The notes below the pieces were generated by a model. It did not search any database, was not told the DNA's origin, and saw only the letters and a list, made by a program, of their open reading frames with translations. The position numbers and the translations under genes were made by a program. Source: JBDNFP01 sp041689775 (GTDB taxonomy: Bacteria > Bacteroidota > Bacteroidia > Cytophagales > Spirosomataceae). Taken from it: a DNA stretch of 11,894 nucleotides. Each line of letters opens with the position of its first letter. The stretch's first letter is position 1. Below are positions 1 through 5,049 of this stretch, in pieces. Where the stretch lies: positions 1 to 11,894 of the forward strand of contig JBDNFP010000297.1 of NCBI GenBank assembly GCA_041689775.1. The letters are read 5' to 3'.

Positions 1-171
1 AAGCTCTCGAATCAAGAAATGGCGAGACAACGCGTTGTTATTGAGCATAATATAGGCAGATTGAAACGATATAGAGTACTGTCGGACCGATTGAGGATGC
101 ACAATTTTGAAAAATATATCGACATTCTGGGTAGATGTGCTGGCCTGTGGAATTTTGACTTAATGAGCTGA
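1..171 (+). mobile_element. C-terminal end of an IS5-type DDE transposase (partial)
   Basis: The plus strand is open from base 1 to a TGA at 169-171, giving 56 residues with no start inside the window, so this is the 3' end of a gene that begins to the left. The stretch RQRVVIEHNIGRLKRYRVLS (residues 9-28) is the hallmark C-terminal block of DDE_Tnp_4/IS5-family transposases. Its Glu (residue 15) sits where the last catalytic acid of the DDE triad is expected, followed by the usual IGRLKR basic helix. The remaining residues, ending CAGLWNFDLMS, match the aromatic tail of that family. The protein would cut and join the ends of its own insertion sequence. The element's right end probably lies near 202-205, where similarity to the neighbouring dehydrogenase remnant begins. 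Whether the element is intact cannot be judged because its left part is outside the window. Confidence 0.85.
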
Positions 172-173
172 TT

Positions 174-202
174 CACAGTAAAGAAACAACTCAACTACTG
201 TG
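174..202. repeat. Inverted repeat near the right end of the insertion sequence
   Basis: CACAGTA at 174-180 and TACTGTG at 196-202 are perfect 7-base inverted copies separated by 15 bases. They lie between the transposase stop codon and the presumed element boundary. They could be a subterminal structure or part of the terminal inverted repeat. The matching left end is not in the window, so the role is inferred. There is also an imperfect direct repeat: 167-181 and 202-216 match at 13 of 15 bases. Confidence 0.4.
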
Positions 203-205
203 CTA

Positions 206-325
206 ATTCACAATAACAGTAGCGCCCAAGGCCCCAAGGTATATAGCACAAGCTTTACCAACACCGGAGGAAGCCCCCGTAACTTAAACTACCTGCCCTT
301 TAAAATTCTTGGAATCATTGATCAC
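206..325 (-). pseudogene. Short-chain dehydrogenase/reductase remnant (N-terminus only), interrupted by the insertion sequence
   Basis: Reading the minus strand from a GTG at 325-323 gives FKGQVV, a TAA stop at 286-284, then VTGASSGVGKACAIYLGALG and ATVIVN. This is the first beta-alpha-beta unit of an SDR-family NAD(P)-binding Rossmann fold, with its TGxxxGxG cofactor motif (TGASSGVG). The stop falls where the family normally has a hydrophobic residue such as Leu (VVLVTG), so one base change (TTA to TAA) would explain it. Similarity ends after the Asn codon at 208-206, where a TAG follows and the insertion sequence appears to begin. An SDR of this type is usually about 250 residues, so only about 40 codons remain and the catalytic Ser-Tyr-Lys part is missing. 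The rest may lie beyond the left end of the element. The GTG overlaps the TGA of the upstream small gene, suggesting the two were once translationally coupled. The product is certainly non-functional as it stands here; the order of the two lesions is unknown. Confidence 0.75.
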
Positions 326-537
326 AGTAATTCCTGATCACTTTGTTTTAGTCGTTTCCAGACATTCCTATTAATACTCTTTACCGCCCAGCTTTCGGCT
401 TGTAAGATCGCTAACCTGATAGCATCGGCTGGTGCGTAATTCTTGGTGCTTACTAGCTGTTGCGCCAGAAGTATCGCTTTTTCTCGGGTGGTTGGCGTTA
501 AATAAGCCAATTCCGGGGTGTTTTGGAAGTTTGTCAT
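322..537 (-). CDS. Small protein of unknown function (71 aa)
   Basis: The reading frame runs from ATG at 537-535 to TGA at 324-322. The protein looks soluble and mostly helical, with no signal peptide or membrane segment. Residues 14-50 contain a pattern of the form REKAILLAQQL...ADAIRLAILQAESWA. This loosely resembles the short helical KA..A..L....AI..AI..A..WA segment seen in some small bacterial proteins, but I cannot assign a named family. The C-terminus is basic then polar (NRNVWKRLKQSDQELL). Evidence that the gene is real: sensible amino-acid composition, a non-shadow position, and a four-base GTGA overlap with the start of the downstream dehydrogenase remnant, as in a co-translated pair. 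No Shine-Dalgarno sequence is visible, which is usual in this group. Since its partner is broken, the gene may be a leftover of a former two-gene unit. Confidence 0.6.
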   Translation of the reverse strand: MTNFQNTPELAYLTPTTREKAILLAQQLVSTKNYAPADAIRLAILQAESWAVKSINRNVWKRLKQSDQELL

Positions 538-642
538 AATAGTTCATTTTTGGACTAAGATCAAAAAACAATACCAGTTTCATGAAGATTTGAACTAGTA
601 AATTTCTGTGAAAAAAAATGCTCAGATGGGGTAAAAGGGTAT

Positions 643-672
643 AAAAAATCCCCACTCCCGGGAGAGTGGGGA
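643..672 (-). terminator. Rho-independent terminator of dnaK
   Basis: A perfect 9-base-pair GC-rich stem (TCCCCACTC at 649-657 with GAGTGGGGA at 664-672) encloses a 6-base loop. On the minus strand it is followed by six T residues (643-648). It begins 16 bases after the dnaK stop codon, so it should end the dnaK transcript and insulate the small gene downstream. Confidence 0.9.
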
Positions 673-687
673 CTCGAATAGAAAGCT

Positions 688-2601
688 TTATTTTACTTCC
701 TCAAAGTTGACGTCGGTAACGTCTTCGCCATTGTTCTTTTGGCTAGCATCGGCGCCGTTAGGAGTAGAAGCCTGCTCCTCAGCTTCACCACCTGGGTTGG
801 CGGCGTACATCTCCTGAGAGGCTGCCTGCCATGCTCCGTTTAGTTTTTCCATAGCTGCGTCAATACCAGCAACATCTTGTGCCTGATGAGCGGTACGTAG
901 CTCAGCCAATGCAGATTCGATGTTTGTTTTGTTGTCGGCTGACAGTTTTTCGCCATACTCCTTCAATTGCTTTTCGGTAGAGAAAATCAGCGTGTCAGCG
1001 GCGTTTAACTTATCAACTTTTTCGCGCTCAACCTTATCGGATGCTTCGTTAGCTTTTGCTTCCTGACGCATCTTTTCAATTTCTGAATCGGTCAGACCGC
1101 TTGATGCTTCAATCCGGATTTTCTGCTCTTTTCCAGTTCCTTTATCACGGGCCGAAACGTTCAGAATACCGTTTGCATCAACGTCAAACGTTACTTCGAT
1201 TTGTGGTATACCACGTGGTGCTGGTGGAATTCCGTCAAGGTGGAATTTACCAAGCGTACGGTTCTGATTGGCCATCGGCCGCTCGCCTTGCAATACCTGA
1301 ATCTCCACCGAAGGCTGATTATCCGCCGCAGTTGAGAATGTTTCAGTCTTCTTGGAAGGGATAGTCGTATTAGATTCAACCAATTTGGTGAATACACCAC
1401 CAAGTGTTTCAATTCCAAGTGAAAGAGGAATTACGTCCAACAGAAGTACGTCTTTCACTTCTCCTGTTAGTACTCCACCTTGAATCGCAGCGCCAACGGC
1501 TACTGCTTCATCAGGGTTTACACTCTTGGTTGGTTTCTTGCCAAAAAACTTCTCTACTTCTTCCTGTACCTTTGGGATACGGGTTGATCCACCCACTAAA
1601 ATCACCTCATCAATGTCGGTATTTTTTAACCCGGCATTTTTCATGGCTTTCTTACAAGGCTCCATCATTCGCTTAAACAGGCTATCGGCCAGTTGTTCAA
1701 ACTTTGAGCGGGTAAGCGAACGCACAAGGTGCTTTGGTATTCCGTTGATCGGGAATATGTAGGGTAAGTTGATTTCTGTTTGGGTGGAGCTTGAAATTTC
1801 CACCTTGGCTTTTTCTGCTGCCTCTTTCAGACGTTGCAGAGCCATCGGGTCTTGGGTCAGGTCTATTCCTTCGTCTTTTTTGAATTCATCGGCCAACCAG
1901 TTAATAATTACTTGGTCGAAGTCGTCACCACCAAGGTGGGTATCGCCATCAGTCGATTTTACTTCAAATACACCATCCCCTAATTCAAGGATTGATATAT
2001 CGAAAGTACCACCACCGAGATCAAAAACAGCGATCTTCATGTCTATGTCGCGCTTGTCGAGGCCATAAGCCAAGGCAGCCGCGGTGGGCTCGTTGATAAT
2101 CCGCTTCACTTCAAGGCCCGCAATTTGTCCAGCTTCTTTGGTTGCCTGACGTTCCGCGTCATTGAAATAAGCAGGTACCGTAATAACAGCCTCCGTTACT
2201 TCTTGCCCTAGATAATCTTCGGCGGTTTGCTTCATTTTTTGAAGAATCAATGCCGAGATTTCCTGAGGAGTATATAACCTTTCTCCAATACGTACGCGAG
2301 GAGTGTTGTTAGGGCCTTTTTCTACGTCGTAGGCCACGGTTTTCATTTCGCTTGTTGTGTCATCATACCGCTTACCCATGAAGCGTTTGATCGAGCTAAT
2401 GGTGTGTTTAGGGTTGGTGATTGCCTGACGTTTGGCCGGGGCACCTACCTTGCGTTCGCCATTACCGTTATCCATAAAGGCTACTACTGAGGGGGTAGTG
2501 CGTGCTCCTTCGCTATTTGCGATAACTACGGGCTCATTACCTTCCATCACGGCCACACAGGAGTTGGTTGTTCCTAAGTCAATGCCAATAATTTTTCCCA
2601 T
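688..2601 (-). CDS. dnaK: Molecular chaperone DnaK (Hsp70)
   Basis: This is the cytosolic ATP-dependent chaperone that binds exposed hydrophobic peptide segments with DnaJ and GrpE as partners. The 637 residues are the normal family length. The start MGKIIGIDLGTTNS is canonical, with the phosphate-1 loop at residues 6-14. Lys72 corresponds to the catalytic Lys70 of E. coli. DLGGGTFD (194-201) is the phosphate-2 motif, with Thr199. VGGSTRIPKVQ (336-346) is the adenosine-binding motif, and DVLLLDV (384-390) is the interdomain linker. The substrate-binding beta domain follows to about 500, then the helical lid. A disordered, acidic, Gln/Asn-rich tail ends in EDVTDVNFEEVK, the conserved C-terminal motif. 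The gene stands alone: grpE, dnaJ and hrcA are not adjacent, a terminator follows it, and a 274-base gap precedes it. No CIRCE operator (TTAGCACTC-N9-GAGTGCTAA) is visible upstream, so HrcA control through that site is not supported. Confidence 0.98.
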   Translation of the reverse strand: MGKIIGIDLGTTNSCVAVMEGNEPVVIANSEGARTTPSVVAFMDNGNGERKVGAPAKRQAITNPKHTISSIKRFMGKRYDDTTSEMKTVAYDVEKGPNNTPRVRIGERLYTPQEISALILQKMKQTAEDYLGQEVTEAVITVPAYFNDAERQATKEAGQIAGLEVKRIINEPTAAALAYGLDKRDIDMKIAVFDLGGGTFDISILELGDGVFEVKSTDGDTHLGGDDFDQVIINWLADEFKKDEGIDLTQDPMALQRLKEAAEKAKVEISSSTQTEINLPYIFPINGIPKHLVRSLTRSKFEQLADSLFKRMMEPCKKAMKNAGLKNTDIDEVILVGGSTRIPKVQEEVEKFFGKKPTKSVNPDEAVAVGAAIQGGVLTGEVKDVLLLDVIPLSLGIETLGGVFTKLVESNTTIPSKKTETFSTAADNQPSVEIQVLQGERPMANQNRTLGKFHLDGIPPAPRGIPQIEVTFDVDANGILNVSARDKGTGKEQKIRIEASSGLTDSEIEKMRQEAKANEASDKVEREKVDKLNAADTLIFSTEKQLKEYGEKLSADNKTNIESALAELRTAHQAQDVAGIDAAMEKLNGAWQAASQEMYAANPGGEAEEQASTPNGADASQKNNGEDVTDVNFEEVK

Positions 2602-2683
2602 TGTATTAATCGTTTTTACTTTACATGTTTATGTAGTAACTGTATATAAAAGCCTATACCAGATTGGTGATTTGTGGTTTTAT

Positions 2684-2698
2684 CTGACAAATTGACAG
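2684..2698. promoter_or_regulatory. Imperfect dyad upstream of dnaK, possible operator
   Basis: CTGACAA and TTGACAG flank one central base; six of seven positions are complementary. The dyad lies 83-97 bases upstream of the dnaK ATG, a plausible place for a promoter or operator. No exact TAnnTTTG box is found in the dnaK leader; the nearest (TCAATTTG, 2688-2695 on the minus strand) overlaps this dyad. Its role as a heat-shock control site is an inference. Confidence 0.3.
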
Positions 2699-2784
2699 AA
2701 ATTTTATTGGATTTTGCCGGTAACTCAGATTCCAGAATTAAATGCATTGGTAGCAAAAAATAGTAGGTACGTGGGTAGTGGTGT

Positions 2785-2832
2785 AACCAAAAAAGAGGCG
2801 TGAATCGTGAAATTCATGCCTCTTTTTTGGTT
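2785..2832 (-). terminator. Terminator of the DUF937-like gene (long stem, probably bidirectional)
   Basis: A 21-base arm at 2785-2805 pairs with 2812-2832 around a 6-base loop. The only imperfection is one G/T position, which would form a G-U wobble in one RNA strand. The GC core (AGAGGC/GCCTCT) flanked by six A on one side and six T on the other makes it an intrinsic terminator in either direction. It starts 44 bases after the stop codon of the minus-strand gene at 2876. Together with the dnaK leader it accounts for most of the 274-base gap 2602-2875, in which I see no further gene. Confidence 0.85.
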
Positions 2833-2875
2833 GTTTGCAATAGACAGCCTAACGGTCAGTCTACTCAATTGCTGA

Positions 2876-3499
2876 TTATTTACCAAACAGGCCGCCCAAC
2901 AAGCCGCCAAGGTCAAGACCGCTTCCTTGTTGATTGTTGGAGGGAGCAGATTTTCCGCCACCCATTAAGCTACCACCGATGCGCATTAGGTCATTCATGT
3001 CAAGTTTACCGTCTGCCATAGCGTAGCCAATCTGATTAAAATCAAATCCTCCGCCACCCTGAACGCCTGAAGCCGCACCACTGCCTCCGCCCATGAGACT
3101 ACCAAGTATACTGTTGAAGTCGATACTACTATCGTTTGGATTGCTTGTTTTGTTAATGAAGCTACTCAGAACACCGGGAAGTACGGATGCAACCAAGCTG
3201 CCGGCAGTTGAGCTAGAAAAGCCAAACTTTTCCATAATACTACCGATAGCGTTGTTCGCGATACCAGATACTATGGGGTTGCTCATGAGGTCAGATCCGC
3301 CGGATTGTACCGTTTTTCCGGAAAGCAAACCCATGATTCCACTGATGTTACCTCCTTGGGCTTCTTGTTGAAGCCCACCCGTAATGGACCCAAGTAGGGT
3401 TTGCATTACATCATTATTGTTTTCATTTGGAACGGCAGGATTATTAACAACCGCTTCCTGGGAATTCTCTTGAATAAGACCCATTAATTGCTCTAGCAT
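2876..3499 (-). CDS. DUF937 (YidB-like) domain protein, glycine-rich
   Basis: I place the start at the ATG at 3499-3497 (207 aa). DUF937-like proteins typically begin as here, MLEQLMGLIQENSQEAVVNN, with the motif NNPAVPNENN following. An upstream in-frame ATG at 3547 would add 16 residues without family character. Residues 1-120 are amphipathic helices with the repeated pattern LLGSITGGLQ...ISGIMGLLSG, typical of the family. The C-terminal half is Gly/Ser-rich (SLMGGGSGAASG, GGGGFDFNQIG) and ends GLDLGGLLGGLFGK. There is also a conserved-looking block YAMADGKLDMNDLMRIGGSL. There is no signal peptide. The function of this family is not established and I infer none. The gene is its own unit, with a terminator after it and the rplT terminator before it. 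No good TTTG-N20-TAnnTTTG promoter is evident upstream. Confidence 0.8.
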   Translation of the reverse strand: MLEQLMGLIQENSQEAVVNNPAVPNENNNDVMQTLLGSITGGLQQEAQGGNISGIMGLLSGKTVQSGGSDLMSNPIVSGIANNAIGSIMEKFGFSSSTAGSLVASVLPGVLSSFINKTSNPNDSSIDFNSILGSLMGGGSGAASGVQGGGGFDFNQIGYAMADGKLDMNDLMRIGGSLMGGGKSAPSNNQQGSGLDLGGLLGGLFGK

Positions 3500-3598
3500 A
3501 CTGATTGAGGGATGTAAATGGTTAAAGATTTTATTTAGTTGTGACAATAATGTAGCAAAAAAGTCACAGACTAATGGGGTAGTGGTTTACCCTAGAGC

Positions 3599-3626
3599 AA
3601 AAAAAACCCTCACCGAGGTGAGGGTT
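3599..3626 (-). terminator. Rho-independent terminator of the rpmI-rplT unit
   Basis: A perfect 9-base-pair stem (AACCCTCAC at 3605-3613 with GTGAGGGTT at 3618-3626) with a CGAG loop is followed on the minus strand by eight T residues (3599-3606, partly in the stem). It begins 8 bases after the rplT stop codon and closes the translation gene cluster. Confidence 0.92.
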
Positions 3627-3633
3627 GCTGTTG

Positions 3634-3978
3634 TTACTTTATCTTGTCGACGACTGCTTTAAAGGCCTCTGGGTGGTTCATGGCTAGGTCAGCCAGAACT
3701 TTACGATTGAGCGCAATACCCTTATCGTGGATTTTACCCATGAATACCGAGTAAGAAAGTCCATGCTGACGAGCTCCGGCGTTAATACGCTGAATCCACA
3801 GGGCACGGAAATTTCGCTTTTTCTGCTTACGGCCGATGTAAGAGTAGCCAAGTGCCTTTTCTACGGCGTTCTTAGCAACGGTCCAAACATTCTTACGACG
3901 TCCAAAGTAACCTTTGGCCATCTTTAATACTTTCTTGCGTCTTGCTCGTGACGCTACGTGGTTTACTGAACGTGGCAT
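3634..3978 (-). CDS. rplT: 50S ribosomal protein L20
   Basis: L20 binds 23S rRNA early in large-subunit assembly and in several bacteria also represses its own operon by binding the mRNA. The 114 residues match the family length. The start MPRSVNHVASRARRKKVLKMAKGY is cut into the usual basic extended N-terminal arm. It is followed by GRRKNVWTVAKNAVEKALGY and the strongly conserved block beginning RNFRALWIQRINA (residues 57-69) and GLSYSVFMGKI. The C-terminal globular domain carries the NRKVLADLA motif. It is the last gene of the cluster, 92 bases after rpmI. In that gap a palindrome at the rpmI stop codon and a run of seven T on the minus strand could modulate transcription; no separate promoter box is visible there. 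Confidence 0.98.
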   Translation of the reverse strand: MPRSVNHVASRARRKKVLKMAKGYFGRRKNVWTVAKNAVEKALGYSYIGRKQKKRNFRALWIQRINAGARQHGLSYSVFMGKIHDKGIALNRKVLADLAMNHPEAFKAVVDKIK

Positions 3979-4064
3979 ATTTTATTGTTTTTTGACGGCC
4001 GGTGCTTACTGTTGAAGACTTTAAAACCGATAATCGGGTTGAAACTTGAACCAAAAAAATATGG

Positions 4065-4080
4065 GATGAATTAATTCATC
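4065..4080 (-). promoter_or_regulatory. 16-base palindrome across the rpmI stop codon, possible weak attenuator
   Basis: GATGAATTAATTCATC is a perfect palindrome that contains the rpmI stop (TAA, 4073-4071). On the minus strand it is followed within four bases by ATTTTTTT (4053-4060). The RNA could form a 6-base-pair AU-rich hairpin with a UUAA loop before a U run. The stem is weak, so at most partial termination or an mRNA-processing role is likely. Confidence 0.3.
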
Positions 4081-4268
4081 GCCAATAGTGAAAGGATACG
4101 CCGCTCGTTAGTAACATCAACTAAGCCTGTCTTTACCAGATTCCGCTTCTGCTTGGTAGTTTTCTTGGTCAGGATGTGACTGTGGAATGCGTGCTTCCGT
4201 TTGATTTTTCCGGTACCAGTCAGCTTAAATCGCTTCTTGGAGCCAGAGTTTGTTTTCATTTTAGGCAT
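4071..4268 (-). CDS. rpmI: 50S ribosomal protein L35
   Basis: A small basic protein of the large subunit, 65 residues as is normal for the family. It starts MPKMKTNSGSKKRFKLTGTGKIKRKHAFHSH, the diagnostic N-terminal signature. The family's central Lys-rich part follows (LTKKTTKQKRNL) and then the C-terminal helix (NERRILSLLAMN). It precedes rplT in the conserved infC-rpmI-rplT order. The gap to infC (123 bases) holds a terminator-like hairpin and then a -7 promoter box about 40 bases before this ATG, so the gene may start its own transcript. Confidence 0.97.
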   Translation of the reverse strand: MPKMKTNSGSKKRFKLTGTGKIKRKHAFHSHILTKKTTKQKRNLVKTGLVDVTNERRILSLLAMN

Positions 4269-4308
4269 AACAAATCGTCTTTAATTGTGAAAAAAGTTAA
4301 ACAGCCCG

Positions 4309-4316
4309 CAAAAATA
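4309..4316 (-). promoter_or_regulatory. Candidate promoter (-7 box) for rpmI-rplT
   Basis: The minus strand reads TATTTTTG, a perfect match to the Bacteroidota -7 consensus TAnnTTTG, 41 bases upstream of the rpmI ATG. About 20 bases further up, the -33 region is only T-rich (CTTTTATTTT) and lacks a clean TTTG, so this is a half-matched promoter. The location, just after a terminator hairpin and before rpmI, supports it. Confidence 0.5.
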
Positions 4317-4330
4317 CAACTGTTTTGGAT

Positions 4331-4376
4331 AAAATAAAAGTCGGGTAGAGGGTAATTCACCCGCCACCCGACTTTT
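4331..4376 (-). terminator. Terminator-like hairpin between infC and rpmI
   Basis: AAAAGTCGGGT (4336-4346) pairs perfectly with ACCCGACTTTT (4366-4376). A second small stem, GGGT (4350-4353) with ACCC (4359-4362), lies inside the loop. On the minus strand the stem is followed by a T-rich run (CTTTTATTTTATCC). It begins 16 bases after the infC stop. It could terminate fully or act as a leaky attenuator that sets L35/L20 output relative to IF3. Confidence 0.75.
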
Positions 4377-4391
4377 GAAACTTTGCTTTTA

Positions 4392-4946
4392 TTATTTTCC
4401 TTTCGGAGGTAACGGGGCAAGGATGATTGTCATTCGCTTACCTTCTAGTTTTGGCTCCATTTCAAGCTTTCCATATTCCGTTAGTGCCTCAGAAAATTTC
4501 TTCAAAAGGTTAACGCCTCTTTCTTTAAATACGATGGTTCTACCTACGAAGTGAACGTATGCTTTCACCTTGGAGCCCTCTTTAAGAAAACTCATCGCGT
4601 GCTTCAACTTAAAGTCAAAATCGTGATCATCGGTATTTGGACCGAAACGAATTTCTTTTATGACTACTTTCTGAGCTTTTGCCTTGATTTCTTTTTGCTT
4701 TTTCTTTTGCTCGTATTTGAATTTTGAGTAGTCAACTACTTTACAAACCGGGGGTGCAGCGGTGGGAGCGATTTCAACCAGATCAAGGCTCTGGGATTCA
4801 GCTATAGCTCGTGCTTTGCCGATATCGAAAACTCCTTGCTCCACATTGTCGCCTACCAGACGTACTTGTTTAGCTGTAATTCGTTCATTGATTCGATAGG
4901 GTTCTTCTGGGACTCTGTATCTGCCGCGTGGGGTTCTTAATGCCAT
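4392..4946 (-). CDS. infC: Translation initiation factor IF-3
   Basis: IF-3 binds the 30S subunit, prevents premature 50S joining and checks initiator tRNA and start codon. The protein has 184 residues, normal for Bacteroidota. After a short basic leader, the N-terminal domain begins at YRINERITAKQVRLVGDNV (residues 17-35). It has the conserved APPVCKVVDYSKFKYEQ block (64-80) and a Lys-rich linker helix. The C-terminal domain (96-180) contains KEIRFGPNTDDHDFDFK, KVKAYVHFVGRTIVFKERG and KLEGKRMTIILAP. The start is a plain ATG: extending upstream in frame meets a TAA after nine codons with no ATG or ATT, so the rare AUU start known from E. coli infC is not used here. The gene is 103 bases downstream of thrS with no strong hairpin between, so the two are probably co-transcribed. 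Confidence 0.98.
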   Translation of the reverse strand: MALRTPRGRYRVPEEPYRINERITAKQVRLVGDNVEQGVFDIGKARAIAESQSLDLVEIAPTAAPPVCKVVDYSKFKYEQKKKQKEIKAKAQKVVIKEIRFGPNTDDHDFDFKLKHAMSFLKEGSKVKAYVHFVGRTIVFKERGVNLLKKFSEALTEYGKLEMEPKLEGKRMTIILAPLPPKGK

Positions 4947-5049
4947 ATGGGGTTGTTTAGTAAAAAATGTGTTTTAAGGCTGAAAAATTAATACTTTAAA
5001 CATAGTAGGTTAAAGAACAGTGCCAGTACGGCAATATATCAACGAAAAA

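Noticed and set aside
371..655. 94-codon minus-strand frame overlapping the 71-residue gene
   Set aside because: It runs through the dnaK terminator and is in a different frame from the small gene, with no domain-like sequence. The 71-residue frame has the better composition and the stop-start overlap with the SDR remnant.
1056..2068. Several plus-strand open frames opposite dnaK (1056-1364, 1404-1676, 1526-1762, 1769-2068)
   Set aside because: They are antisense shadows of the dnaK coding sequence with no family character, and dnaK itself is complete and canonical.
2602..2720. CIRCE operator for HrcA upstream of dnaK
   Set aside because: Neither TTAGCACTC nor GAGTGCTAA is present in the leader.
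2725..2961. 78-codon minus-strand frame between dnaK and the DUF937-like gene
   Set aside because: It overlaps the 3' end of the DUF937-like gene and crosses the long terminator stem; the protein shows no recognisable features.
5010..5035. Small hairpin (TGCC/GGCA) between thrS and infC
   Set aside because: A four-base-pair stem with no T run is too weak to call a terminator.
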